Part shown: one piece after another, positions 10,140 through 22,167 of the stretch
Layout of the letters: every line of letters starts with the position of its first letter
Numbering within the stretch: position 1 is the first letter of the stretch
Source of the DNA: Acanthococcus lagerstroemiae
Lineage: Eukaryota; Arthropoda; Insecta; Hemiptera; Eriococcidae
Direction: 5' to 3'
NCBI GenBank assembly: GCA_031841125.1
Contig: CM063114.1
Location: 34,059,574 to 34,123,573 of the forward strand
DNA length: 64,000 bases
Position numbers and translations under genes: made by a program
The notes under the pieces: model-generated
What the model was told of the DNA's origin: nothing
What the model saw: the letters and a program-made list of their open reading frames with translations, nothing else
The model's database searches: none

Positions 10140-13100
10140 CTGATAGACTAATAGTAGAAAGTAGAATAGACAAGGTGGCTGAAACTTGGATACCGACCTA
10201 CAGAAACTCAGATTGCCAGACTAGACAGAATGCATGGTGCGCCAAGCCAAAGCCCGGCATGAGCGGATCGATTGTCAGCTTAGCGACGGGCAGCAGAGCA
10301 GACATTTGGGGACGGCCCCTAAATGCTCAAAATGTTACGAAAATCGAGAATGGTCTAGGCTAGTCAAGGAAAATCAGCCGGGAAATTTCATAATAGTTTG
10401 AAATTTATCATTCAAACTTGACGTCTGTTAGGTCAAGCTGACCAGCTGACCCCTGGCGGGTAACCAAGGACCTCGCGGGATCCATTTCCACGGGCATTTA
10501 TTTAGGAAGCTAATAATGATTAAGACCCCGGAACCGCCTTTGTCAATTTATTATTAGCCCACGTGGCAGGTGTCCCATCCGCAGCGACGTTTCGCCGTCT
10601 GACTTGCAGTTTTTTTATGTGAACTTGCATGCGGGGGGAAAAGGAAAAAGTAATTATTATTGTTGATGAAATTATCTTACTCGTCATAGTTTTCGAATCG
10701 CTCGATGTAGTCTGCTCATCGTATAGTAAATTTCCCGACACGTTGCTATTTCGGTGCGAGTTTGCCATTGGTCGAGTCGATTTTATTCATAAAATGTGAA
10801 TCATTCGGCGACTTACTCTCGCGCGCACAGTCGTGTTATGAAAACGATGGCGCTCGCATTCTTTCAGGTTTATTAACACCGAAAGCAAATGACCCTTTTC
10901 TGCGTTCCTTGATTGTAATTATGTGTATGTAAGAATGAGACGTCAGAAAGAAAAGTGAGCTTAATTTTTGGGGACAATTGAGGCCATTGCTGCGAGAAGG
11001 GCTTAACTCAGAAAATCGTGTTTCCAAATGACCGCACTTAAAGTTTACATTGATACCTTTCTAAGTAGGACAAGCAAGCAGTTTTTTCAATTCTCTGACT
11101 TGACAATTTCTGCACAATTTTGTATTGTACATGATTAAATTTTTGAAACGTGTGTAAAATTCTGTCGAGAAACGTCATTTGTCTCCCACCGCGCCTTACA
11201 GCGACATTATTGAAAATTTCAACTTGATAAAATTATTTTCAAATGAGTTTGGAATGTATAAATCATGGGAAGAATGTTAGAAAAGGTTGCTTACTAATTT
11301 TTGGTTTGAAAAATTAGATAGAAATCACCGGATTGCTTTTGGTCCTTTAGAGCCGGATGAATCTCGATTATTGTTTGAAGGAATCACTTCTCTTTTTTTC
11401 ACAGAACAGGTTCGCAGTAAATTATGTGGCATGAAAAAATGTATAAGCAGATGAATGGTTTCTCTGCAGAAAAAGAATTTTGAGATATTATGGAATGCAA
11501 TCGTGATTTCCTTCAGGTGGTTTTAAACGAGATCAAAAAGAACGGTGAAAATATTTCAAGATATGACTTTTGAATCTGAGGTCCTCTAGAGCTTAATGAA
11601 TCTTGATTATTCCTGAAACTAATTTTTCAACAGAATGGCTTTGAAATGAATAAAAGGACTTGCAGAAATGTACAAGAAATATTCTCCAACATACGATCCT
11701 CCAGAGCTGGATTCATTTTGAATTTTATCGAATGTAGTTATTACTATCGCCAAATAGATTCGAAAGAAAATAAAATGCATGGAGAAAATATTTTAAAATA
11801 CGTATTTACTATTTGGTGGATATCATTCAAGTACACTGATCTCGAGATTGGAGTGATCCCAGATTACCATCCAGGTGTGATTCAAGTCTTATCGCGGGCC
11901 GCAACCCTGCGTAGTTGTTTAGTTTGTAAGTGTAATCTTATTTTGCAAGAATAATGAGTCCGATGCCTTTCAGTGAAAGATCTATTTGAATTAATGCGAA
12001 CCAAAAGGGAATAAATCCATTTTTCACACTTTTGAGGAGAAGCAAGAACTGATTTATACAAAAACCAAGAACTTGTCGGAAACAAGGTTTAGGGCAGTGA
12101 AAAGGGATCACAAAATACGATTTTTAAGGGTACTGCGAAAAAAAAATTATGAGAATACCTCAAATACAACTGCTCGAAGTTTTCGGACTTAGCCCTTTTT
12201 GGTTCGTAATGGTGACCAAAAGTGAATATTACGGCTGGAAATTGCATTGGACTCTTTCCCACACTAAAGTAGATCATTTTAGACTTGGTCCCATTTCAAT
12301 TAAACAAATTCCCAGGAAGTGAGAAAAAAATGTGTAGCGCCGGAAAAATTATGATCTATTTTTTGAAAATCGCCAATTTTTGAGCCAGAAATAATAAAAT
12401 ACGAAGCTGAAAAATGAAACGTTTCAAAATTTTTCTTTATTTTTAGTATAAAAAACATGCAATTTTTGGGGACACCAGAAACTGTGTTCCTGACGCGTGA
12501 GCGAAATCTCAACTACACCAGTCGATCTGCCATGCCTTAAAGCCTCAGTTTCCGTCACTAACTCAAAACTGCTAGTTTTGGACTTGACCACCTTTGGTTC
12601 TCACCGCTTCATTTGAAAAGTAAATTCATAACGTAGTTTTTACTTAGTGGAATGAAAATCTGTTTCACTGGAATAATTGTAACTTCACGATGGAAAGAGA
12701 TATCGAGATGCTGTTTTCATAATACAAAAGCTTCGTGACTCTTCAAACTTGATTACGGCTCTTCAAGACATAATCAAAACTTTCTGTAACCTTCAGAGAT
12801 TTTCAAGAGTTGTATAAGGCTCATCCTTCCGATTAACTATGAGTCATTAATATTCATTCAACATTCTGCCACACTTCTTTAAGACTTTCGGGCAAATCAC
12901 ACTGACGGTTTCAGATCTGTCCAAGACGTGTAACTTTTCCGGGCATGATCAATACGAGCAGGCCCGGATCCAGCAGGTAAGTCACCGAAAAGATCTAAAA
13001 ACAAAAGAAATTCTATTCGAGAGAAAGTTGAACGCAGAAAAATACATTTATGTTGACTGGAATCAGTCATTAGTTTTTCAAGCGCGAGAAGATGCGATGT

Positions 13101-13150
13101 ATTTCTCAGGTATTTTCGTACTTTGGTGAAGTAAGACCGCGCTCACTTGG
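10140..13150. other. AJM1 intron, no gene recognised
   Basis: No conserved frame, RNA gene or complete element was found. A short run of AAGACT-type repeats lies at 12.72-12.90 kb. TATACAGGGTGAGTTTCG at about 13.16 kb resembles the outer end of the ACAGGGTG repeat family. Confidence 0.4.
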
Positions 13151-13369
13151 ACTACATAATATACAGGGTGAGTTTCGAAAATGCCCCCCCCTGATTTTTT
13201 CGCGAATAACTGTCGGGTCGCTCCCGAACCAATTGCGAACTTCGTGTACTATGTTTTAGTTTCTTGCAGGCACAATAAATTTTTTCCCCCATACTTGAAG
13301 GACTTGAACGTACCCTTAACTTTGGAATCTTGAATGGGAAGGTGTGTCTTTATGCACCTCGTTGGAAAA

Positions 13370-15080
13370 GCTTCATCCTCCAAAATTAGAACCCGAAATA
13401 AATTTTTTTGCCCTAAAAAAGACATGATGGTATAGTATGAAGAAAATAAATTTCAAAATTTGAAAAATCAAAAATTTCGAATTAAAGACTGTATTTTACT
13501 CAATTTTTCACGATGAGTTCGAATTCGGTGTTCAAATTTGGCGGCGACGCTCCGTTCCCAAGATACTCTCGAAAATGTGGTTAAAATGGGTGAAATAACT
13601 GCGTGATTATCGAAGATTGTGGTAACGCCTTCAACACGGCGAACATGCAACATCTAACGCACTAATTGACGTTTTCGAAATTTCTAATTTCCGGGGGCAA
13701 ACTGATAAAACGCCAATAACATTTGATTGGAGATAGCTACAGCGAAACAGTTCAAAATTCAGGATAGAGGAGACAATTTTGAATAAGGCTGTCTCTTCCT
13801 CCGAAAAAAAATCTTTGTCCCAAAAAAGACATAATGGTTATATAGTATAGGAAAATTTTCAAAATTTGAAGAAATCAAAAATTTCGAATTGAAGACTATT
13901 TTCTACTCATTTGTTCAAGCTGAGTTCGAATTTGGTATTCAAATTTGGTAGCAACGCTCCATTTCCAAGGTACACTCGAAAATGTGGTCAAAATTGGTCG
14001 AATACCTGCATATTTTTCGAAGATTGTGGTAACGCCTTCAACGCGGCGAACATGCCTCATCTGGCGCACCCATTGACGTTTTCGAAATTTCTAATTTTCT
14101 GGGGCGAACTGATCAAACGGGAATACTTTTTGATTAGAGATAGCTAGAGCGAAACGGTTCGAAATTTTGGATAGAGGAGGCAATTTTGAATAAGACTGTC
14201 TCTTCACGTGAAGGAAAAATTTCGCCCCAAAATTAACATGATGTAGTATATAGTATGGAGATATTTTCAAAATTTGAAAAAGTCAAAAATTTCGAATTGA
14301 AGGCTGTTTTTCACTCAGTTTTTCACGCAGGGTTCGAATTCGGTGTTAAATTTGACGGCGACGCTCCGTTCCCAAAATATACTCGAAAATGTGGTCAAAA
14401 TGGGTCAAATAACTGCGTATTGTACATTTTCGAAAATTTTTGGTTGCGCCTTCAACATGTTCAATAAGCAACACAATATACACCAATTGACATTTCCAGA
14501 ATATCTCATTTTCCGGGCCAAAGACTGGGCGTATCTTTGGACTAGAGACAGCTAGGGTAAAGGTTGAGAGGAGATCATTGCTCACAACCTTGCGCTTTCA
14601 CCCAAAAAAGCTCATTTTTCTCGAGACTTATGAGAGATAGAGGCAAACTGAGAAAATTTTGCTTCTTGAGAAGTTCTAACTTTCCATTACCTTCAATTTG
14701 ATAGTAAATGTGCCAGGGTTCTGACAAAGTTTTACTTTTCTTCACTGCTGTGCACATTTTTGAAAATTTTTGCTAGCGCCTTCAACACGTTGAATATGCA
14801 ATACGATGTACAACAATTGAAATTTTCGAAATTTCTGTGGAAAAACGCGTGTAACTTTGGACAGGACAGAGCTAGAGCGAAACGGTTTGAAATTTTGGTG
14901 AGAGGAGATCATTTTTAACAACTTTGCGCTTTCACCTAAAAAAGCTCATTTTTCTCAAGAACCATGGGAGATAGAGGAAAACTGAGAAAATTTTGCTTCT
15001 TGCCATAGAAGTTCTAGCTTTTCATTACCTTCAATTTGATAGTAAATGTGCCGGGGTTCTGACAAAATTTACATTTTTGT
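13370..15080. repeat. Tandem repeat with ~410-bp period, then a ~348-bp variant
   Basis: The landmark ACTCGAAAATGTGGTYAAAA occurs at about 13.57, 13.97 and 14.38 kb. TGTGGTAACGCCTTCAACRCGGCGAAC occurs at about 13.62 and 14.02 kb, with a degraded copy at about 14.45 kb. This gives three units of about 410 bp. A shorter period follows: the block TTGCGCTTTCACC…GCTCATTTTTCTC is duplicated about 348 bases apart (about 14.59 and 14.93 kb). Unit content matches the dispersed repeats at 7.2-8.9 kb. Confidence 0.75.
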
Positions 15081-15648
15081 CATTACTTTGTACAATTTAA
15101 CTGGATACGACTCTTAAAAATGCCTTTATAACTTTCGAAACTCTATAATTATGTAGGATTTATAAGGACTTGTGACATCTATGTATTTAGTTGAGCAACT
15201 GTTCTATCTGAGAATGCGATTTCTCCCTAAGGAACGTGTCTTACTATACGCTCTTCTCGCAGTAGTGACCTCAGTAAGTTGTAGTATTCTTTAGTATTTA
15301 CGTGCTACAACGTAGTGGGGGACTTCAGAGTTTGCAGGAACTTGAGCCCCCTCCCAAAAAATCTCATTTTAACCCGGATTCCCTACTACCTTTTTGGGAA
15401 AATGAGTATTCTGCGGCTCATAAGTCTTATCCCAAAAATGTGACTGTGTCTCTGCCTCTGGCTTAGCATGGAGAGTGAGGCAAATGCGGCATCTCATTGT
15501 GGCGATTATGTGTGCAAGTCAGTGACTGAATACTGCTGGGGTGGAATTTTCGATATTTTATACTTTTACCCGTTACTCCCCCCCCCCCCATTTAAATTGG
15601 ATTTCCGTTACCTATAATATATGTTTTATTTTTCCTTGTTATCTGTAG

Positions 15649-15800
15649 AATGGTAGTCAACAATCGTCTCCTAGTTTAACGGAAGTTCGCTCATCGATAA
15701 AGGAAGTGACTTCGGCAATCGTTCACTATGTGTCTGGAACACGAGACAGCTCCGATAGGTTGTCACCTAGTCTTCGATATTACACTGATAGCTCATCGAG
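15649..15800 (+). CDS. AJM1: AJM1-like gene, internal exon B
   Basis: 152-nt exon with acceptor TTATCTGTAG and donor TCGAG|GTAAGC. It enters in phase 0, matching exon A, and leaves with two bases carried over, matching exon C. The product is Ser-rich (starts NGSQQSSPSLTEVRSS, ends RYYTDSSS). No domain is visible, consistent with the low-complexity central region of the family. Confidence 0.75.
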
Positions 15801-15892
15801 GTAAGCATCTTCTTTCAAAACTACGAGTATTACAAGTGTGTATCAGTTCCGGGAATGGTGAATTATAATTTGAGGGACAGAAATGATTTATC

Positions 15893-15965
15893 TAGGGTTG
15901 ATAGGTGAAATACATTATACAATCATGTAAAATTATGATGTAAAATAACTTTTTATACTACTTGA
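15893..15965 (+). repeat. Fragment related to the left end of the 16.6-kb element
   Basis: AGGGTTGATAGGTGAAATACATTATAC…GTAAAATAACTTTTTATAC parallels 16626-16705 (AGGGTTGGCAGGTAAAATAC…GTAAAATAACTTTTTAT). No right end was found, so it looks like a truncated copy. Confidence 0.6.
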
Positions 15966-16107
15966 TCAGAAAGGCAATGTTTATGTTGGTGTTTTATGGA
16001 CGACAAGCGCCTATCATTTATGCATCGAGTGCTAACAAAACCTGCGTGTAAAGTAAGCGTCCCTCAATGTAAAGCGTTTTTACGTGAAAAAACTGCTGGC
16101 CAGTAAT

Positions 16108-16190
16108 TTTGTTTCGGGAATTGAACCCGCGTCCATTGAAACATTTGACTGAAATGCAGCAATCGTTTCTAACCACTCGGCCATGGAGCG
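16108..16190 (-). repeat. tRNA-derived (serine-like) sequence with intact A and B boxes
   Basis: On the minus strand, TGGCCGAGTGG (16183-16173) fits the pol III A box and GGTTCAATTCC (16127-16117) is a perfect B box, at tRNA-like spacing. A short T stem (CGGG…CCCG) is visible. The 5' end CGCTCCATGGCC has no matching 3' acceptor strand and the anticodon arm is imperfect, so this is not a functional tRNA. A tRNA pseudogene or the head of a tRNA-derived SINE is more likely. Confidence 0.55.
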
Positions 16191-16530
16191 AATTACAAAA
16201 TAGCGACTTAAGAACGCATTTAAATATTCACAACATAGTACAGCTGTTTAATACTGTTTATTGTTAACCGTCGTTACGTTTTTTCTGGCCACTACCTGTG
16301 TATGCTGTTTGTGCATGTGAACAAACTGAAGATAAGACTGTGATACTGTATTTTGTAGTAATTAACTGAGCAAATTCAATTCTTGAATTAATTACGCACA
16401 CAAAAGTCACCTGCCTATAATTTAAATAAATAAATAGATTTAAAAAAAAAGAGAGAAAAAGAAATATAGACCATGTCAGCGAAAAACATTGCCGCTTCTG
16501 TTCAAGTAGTATAAAAAATATCTTCCACAA

Positions 16531-16603
16531 CAAGAGCCAAAAGTGAGTTTACATGACTCGGGAATTGCTCACTCGCCATGTAAGCACTCACTTCGGACTC
16601 TTG
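16531..16603. repeat. Imperfect stem-loop, ~32-bp arms
   Basis: CAAGAGCCAAAAGTGAGTTT…CATG is followed by its inverse CATGTAAGCACTCACTTCGG…CTCTTG, with a loop of about 12 bases. No surrounding gene suggests a role. It may be the core of a small inverted-repeat element. Confidence 0.6.
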
Positions 16604-17050
16604 GTGTGTAATATACTGTTTAATCAGGGTTGGCAGGTAAAATACATTTTACATGCTCATTTTACATGTAAAATAGTGTATGTAAAATAACTTTTTATTT
16701 TACATTTTACGTGTAAAATGTAAAATGAAAGTAACATGAATCAAAATGAGTAGGTAAAAAAAATTGAAGTTCGATTTTTCAATTAAAATGTTTACAACTT
16801 GCACACAACTGGAATTACAGTCAAAAATGGTCGTCTACTTTATCATTCAATTTTATAATTTATACTCCTCAAATTCACTATAAGTAACTCATCAGAAAGT
16901 AGAGTGTTTTATACAAATTGAATTACAAAAGACAAGTATAAAATAATTTTTTTTAAATTGAGTAATTCAGGCCTAGACAAATTTTAACATTTTTCGCCAA
17001 ACTTTTTAAAATTCTAACTTGAAAGTTTTAAAGAAAAAAACTAACGAAAA

Positions 17051-17716
17051 ATAATTGAAGGTTTCGTTGTAAAAACAACCTTAGTCAGTTTTGAAATTTC
17101 GACTTGACCGCCAGATAGCGTGACATCCGCAACTATCATACTCTTTAAAGTGAACGCTGTTAAGCTTAAGGGAACCAACCGACATTTGTTGGCAAAATGA
17201 GTTATTAGTATCGCTGGAAAGAGCGTAAAAAGTAGAAGTTTCCAAAATTGGGCCCCCGATCCAAAAATGTGTACTCACGTTGAAAAAGGCTTATCAGTAA
17301 ACGCTATGTCGTATAGTTTCTACATGGCTCTTGATTTTCGAATTACGTGTTCTCACAAAACAGATTCTGCTGGTTTGCTCCCTTACGCTTAACAGCGTCT
17401 AAGGAATAAGGCAACATTATCTTCTATACACCCCTGGCTGTTCATTCAGCAGAACAGCAGCAGTTATGTTGCTATCTGGCGGCAAATGTCGAAATTTTAA
17501 AACGGACTGAGGTAGAACTCTATGAATACAAGAGAAGCTATACGCCATTTTGGCTCACACCATGTCCGTGGATGCTGAATCCGTCTATGCCGAGCGTACC
17601 GCGTAGTTAATTCGGCAACGACGGGCGCAGTGTGAGCCAAAATGGTGTATGTCTTCATTCCTATCTATCTATAGGGCTTTAACTAAGGTTGTTTTCACAA
17701 CGAACCTTTCAATTAT
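17051..17716. mobile_element. Inverted-repeat element inside the 16.6-kb element
   Basis: The left end ATAATTGAAGGTTTCGTTGT and the right end ACAACGAACCTTTCAATTAT are imperfect inverses. Both are followed inward by CAACCTTAGT/ACTAAGGTTG and then by GACTTGACCGCCAGATAGC / CTATCTGGCGGCAAATGTC. It also contains a GCCATTTTGGCTCACAC / GTGTGAGCCAAAATGG inverted pair (about 17548 and 17628). Non-coding. It is interrupted at 17151-17401. Confidence 0.65.
17151..17401 (+). mobile_element. GGAACCAACC-type MITE, copy 1 (innermost of the nest)
   Basis: 251 bp with inverted ends TGAACGCTGTTAAGCTTAAG and CTTACGCTTAACAGCGTCTA. The interior shares AAAATGAGTTATTAGTATCG, GAAAGAGCGTAAAAAGTAGA, TTGGGCCCCCGATYCAAAAA and ACTATGTC with the copies at 42.97, 46.96 and 54.65 kb. 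Confidence 0.8.
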
Positions 17717-17999
17717 TAATAAATCTTGTAAGTTAAATTTAAAAAAAAAATCAAGTTAAATTTCATCAGACTTCGTGGTATCAGCAATTTTTACTTAAAC
17801 CACTGTTTTTGTTTTATTTTACTAATTTAATTAATTTCATCTCAGTATTTATTTCATAAAATTCCTTTCCAATTTTTTATTCTCATTTCTTATCATATCA
17901 TCATCATCTATTAGTCAATTTTACATGTAAAATGCCAATCCTGGATTTATGTTTTGTGCACCGTACCTGAAGCTTCTCCCGAAGCTTTAATGCAATACT

Positions 18000-20300
18000 T
18001 TTGCAGCCTTTTTTTTTAACTTCAAAAAAGAATTAAGTCACGCCTCTTTGTATTAAGAGTATTCTTGTAATAATTCTAAGTATCTGGCCTCTGTAATTGG
18101 TTTTATCGGGCTGCTGAGGCCAACCTGTTTAAATAAAATAAAAATAAAATAATTTTAATGGACAAGGTCAACGTACTCCCCATTTTTACCCTACTCGTAT
18201 GAGATCTGTAATCTTCTAGAACAGCGTGTAGAAATAGATTGTTCCCTCTCAACATAAAGAGAATTAGCTTTTTGCACAAGAATTATCATTTCGCATCATT
18301 ACGTATACTCGTTCATTTAAAAATGCTTCTATTTATTATATTTTTGACGACGTGTGATAAGTCCAGTAATAGTAACAACATCTACTTAAAAAATAATACT
18401 AAAAATATGTAGATCGGTTATTCTTCAAAAATGTTGATATTTCAGTTCCCAACAGTTTTATCTCACAAGTTATTGATGATTTTTTTTCCCCCGGTGACAG
18501 ATATGACCGAATTCTAATTTTTCAAGGTTTTAGAAGAAAATTTGATCCACTTTTAATAGGTCAAAATTGAATTAAATGTGCTAAAATTTCCATCGGCATG
18601 ACTGTCTTTTTTTCTAAATTTTCAAGCTGTATATTAGAACAAACTGACAAAATAATACTACTCTAGATGAATGAATGAGTTGGTAACGTGGAAATTACGT
18701 CTTCACAGCTGAGAGTCAGTGTTGCCAACCTTGAAAATTGTCTCTCGATTTTTTGTCTTTCGGCGTGGCTCTTTTTCAACCAATCACAAAACAGGAGTTT
18801 CAATATTTTTTCGTCGGAATTAATGGTCAAACTGTATATTCTTATCAGAGCAATGCGGTTCGCATATCAAATCCCGTTTTTTTTTTGTTGTGATGAGACT
18901 CGTGCATTCGGGTATTATTGTCGAAAATTAAGAGTTAGGAAAAAAGTGTCTTTCGTCATGGTCATCTTTATGCAAAGATAGACGTTCATCATCCAAAAAT
19001 AATTACATCTAATGGGTTACTATGCCTTTATCAACTCTCCATAAAATGTTTTGTTTTGGAATCTACTAATCGATGGCAGAACACTTTTTGTTCGCTATTG
19101 TCCTTCGGCATGGACTTTTCCATGTGTCCTTCGGCATTTCGTCATATACAGAATCCCCTCACTGTCGGCCCAATCTTACCAATATGTTATACAGAACGCC
19201 TCTTAACGACTCCCATAAAAAAAAGTACAAATATTCCCTACTTCCCTCTATGAAAACACATACCTAAAATATCAACATTTTTGACGCATGACCCAGCTAC
19301 CTATAGCAGTCTTGGGCTGTATTGTGTATTTATTATCGTATCATTCACTCTTACTTTCAACTTGAATCAATGTATATACGTGTAAGGCATACCTACTACC
19401 TAGTACCTTCGTACTCCTTTCTCCTTTAAAGAAAAAGTACCTATAAGCTGACTTATTTCGTCTTTTATTTTATATTTTCAATTTTTTCATTACAGCAACA
19501 TACGAAAATAATTGATTAATCGATTTTTTCCTACAAAAAATCGATGATGGGAATAATCGATTTTTGGGTATCAAATTTAACAGTTTCTTTTGTTTGTTCT
19601 TCTGAAGGAGCCCGATTGCAGTTGCGACATCTATAAACGTATATTATTCCGGTATTTCATATTGAAGACGTATTCCTGAGGGGTATGGGGTCATGGCTGG
19701 AGGCTTTCCTCCTCGATATTCTTTTCAATTGACAACAAATCACTCTCAGCGGAAGGAGCTGAAATACTCGAAGAATCGTTGTCAAGGTTGCAAAAGCTCT
19801 ATGACTTTCCCCTTCGTGTTGATTTCGAAAATTTCTACGTATTAGCTGGCTAATGGGGGGAGGGGGTCAGAGTTGACAAAATAGCAAAAGTGAAATATTG
19901 AATTTTTGTTCTCTAGTCTCAATATTTTGCCCATTGGTGGAGTGAACATTTTGGCAAGTAGTGTTGGAATTTAAGAAGTTTGAGTATGCATCGACGTAGA
20001 TAAAACCTTGTTAAATTTATTTTTACTTCAGTGCAGGCTCGCATCGTCTAGTGGAGGACAAATGTGTTCATTGCTCCCGTCCCCATGTAAGCTGCTGACG
20101 GTTTGCCCACTTCTTCTCCCATCATAGAAGAATATATTTGAAATTTAAATGTAAAAAGTGACGCAAAGAGCTCTCTTATTTTCTCGGTCGCTGTAAAATG
20201 TATGAGTTGGTATTAGCCTATCTTAAGTTATTCTTCTGGGAAAAGGATCGCGCTACGGGACTGGCCTTATTCAGAAAATTGTGATGACCGTTGAATTTGA
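18000..20300. other. AJM1 intron, no gene recognised
   Basis: Nothing conserved was seen. CAGTGTTGCCAACCTTG at about 18.72 kb looks like one end of a hAT-type element, but no matching opposite end was found nearby. Confidence 0.4.
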
Positions 20301-20365
20301 GAAAATGGAAGAAGACGAGTGAAAATTTGAAAAAAAATGAGTCCATTATACATATGTTGCAGTTT

Positions 20366-20968
20366 CTATAGAAAGGGATAACTTTGTCCATCGATCGAAG
20401 TCTCAGAAAATGCGAAAAAGGAAAAAAAAATTTTTTTGGTCAAAAAAATCAATTTTGAGATTTTGGTTGATTTCTGTAGAAAAAACATCGCAATAACAAA
20501 GAGACAAAATTTACGCGCATGTGAGAGAATAGGGAGAGAGAGAAAGAGAATAAATTTTGAAAGGGAATGAGAAAAGAATGCGAATGTCTGCGTTCGCTTC
20601 TTCGTGGTTTTTCGGAGTTCACGAATAAATCCGATGCTCTGAATTGTTACCACGCAAAAGAGCGAAAAATTACCTTCCCAACAAGCCCTTGTCGAGGCTG
20701 GTAACGTAATTCCGCGGAAAGTTAGGGGCCGCTTGACGGAGTGAGAGAAAAAGGTGTGTCTAATAACTTTAAATGCGTTTTTCCCAAAAACGTGTTTTCG
20801 CGCGTTCTCGTTACACTCATCTTTGACCGCTTGTATCTCCGGAACAAAAAACGCTACAACTCTTGCCAATAGCTCGTTGGAATGAGCATTCATTCCTCTA
20901 TTACGTACTGTCCGTAACTCAAAATTCGTCGGATCGACAAAGTTACCCCTTTTTATAGAAACTGCCAC
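20366..20968 (-). other. 200-codon open frame of unknown nature
   Basis: An uninterrupted ATG-started frame of 200 codons. The first 110 residues are of normal composition (start MAVSIKRGNFVDPTNFELRT). The rest is dominated by Phe, Ser and Lys from A/G-rich repeats on the + strand. No domain, splice context or homologous family is recognised. It lies within an AJM1 intron next to an inverted-repeat pair (21.1/21.75 kb), so it may be part of a transposon-derived repeat. Confidence 0.2.
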
Positions 20969-21139
20969 TTTATGTTCTCATCAGGTGTCGAAAATTGCCG
21001 TATTTGTTTCTGATCTTGTTGATCTAATTTCAAATCTTTGAGCATCGGGAGGGGAGTGGGTAGTGAGTCGGGAAAATAAAACGGGAAAATGCTCGTCCTT
21101 CCGATTCATCCGACGCTTCAGTAATTACATCATCTTTGC

Positions 21140-21790
21140 CAATTGAGGACCTGACTTCCAAAACGCGTTTAGTCCAAAAAACGAGATGTTGGGAAACCGA
21201 AAAAAACATTCTCACTCGCGAACGATAAGTGATAACACTGATTCAATTGCGTGGATGGGAAGAGGAGGGGTCAGTGCTAATACCACCCAAGTATGAAGAT
21301 GTGCGTGCAAACAATCTTCGAGTTACGGGAGTGCAAAGTGGGGGGAGTCGTGGACTTAGCTCATTTTTGTAGACCATGTCATACTTATGAAAGGTCAAAA
21401 TTCGTACATCTTGACCTAGAAACTGTCGGAAATCTGAAGATACAGCTTAGAGACGACCATTCCGGTGAACGAGGCACACGTGAACAATGCCCCCTTTCTC
21501 CACCCTTCAGACATCCGTGTACCCCCTCCCGAACAGGAAAAAGCAAGTATGACTTACGGTTGTAAGAGTCTTAATTTCATGACATTTGAAAAAGCAAGTA
21601 AGTCAGTATTATAAAAAAGAACGAAAGAAAGGTTTAGCTGGCTCTAAGTCGTGATAAAATCGTGAAATCAAATCTGAAAGGTGCCTTTTGACTTTTTCCA
21701 CCAGACTGCGCTAAAAACTGGATTTCCGATTTTTTGGACTAAGCGCATTTTGGAAGTCAGATCTTCAGTTGAGATACAGTTTTAACCAAC
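21140..21790. repeat. Inverted pair CTTCCAAAACGCGTTTAGTCC / GGACTAAGCGCATTTTGGAAG
   Basis: The left arm at about 21.15-21.19 kb (GACTTCCAAAACGCGTTTAG) is mirrored at about 21.73-21.77 kb (CTAAGCGCATTTTGGAAGTC), both flanked by TTTTTTGGAC/GTCCAAAAAA. Their separation of about 540 bases suggests a small inverted-repeat element or two opposed copies of one repeat. Exact ends were not resolved. Confidence 0.5.
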
Positions 21791-21937
21791 CGTTATGACT
21801 CTTCTCCTGGGGGAGATTCTGTCCCAAAACGTCCTTTTATAATGCAAATTTCAATGACAATGACGACACCGTGGACGCTGTAGTTGTATCGTCACGTTTC
21901 GAAATTTCGATTTCTAATGCGCCTTGTTCATTTCCAG

Positions 21938-22167
21938 ATCGACGTCGCCGAGAGGCAGCACCGGAAGACTATGCTGGCTAGAAAGCTCGTTCGTCGGCAG
22001 CCGACCCTCGAATGTGCCAGAAACGCCTTCGGCGGTTATCGAAACTAAGGTCCCTGCGGCGCAGCAGCCGGCGGATAAAGTGACCAGCGACGAAATTTAT
22101 CTAAATTTCTCAGCGAATAATTCTCAAAAGTGTTGTGAAAATCAAACGTATAATAATCGAATTAACG
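21938..22167 (+). CDS. AJM1: AJM1-like gene, internal exon C
   Basis: 230-nt exon, acceptor TTCATTTCCAG, donor AACG|GTGAGT. Phase 2 in (matches exon B) and phase 1 out (matches exon D). The product starts STSPRGSTGRLCWLESSF and ends YNNRING after a Pro/Ala/Gln-rich middle. The in-frame join of exon B, ending …YTDSSS, with RSTSPRG keeps a continuous Ser-rich stretch. Codon use is more G+C rich than the surrounding intron. Confidence 0.8.

Larger units (their letters stand above)
16625..17943. mobile_element. hAT-like non-autonomous element (outer element of a nest)
   Basis: The ends are CAGGGTTGGCA and TGCCAATCCTG. Next to each are ATTTTACATGTAAAAT-type palindromic subterminal repeats (16645-16735 and 17918-17934). 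There is no transposase frame. The expected 8-bp target duplication is not clear (left flank TGTTTAAT, right flank GATTTATG). A second element (17051-17716) is inserted inside it, and a third inside that. Confidence 0.6.

Noticed and set aside
16108..16190. Functional tRNA gene
   Set aside because: The acceptor stem does not pair and the anticodon arm is imperfect, although both pol III promoter boxes are good.
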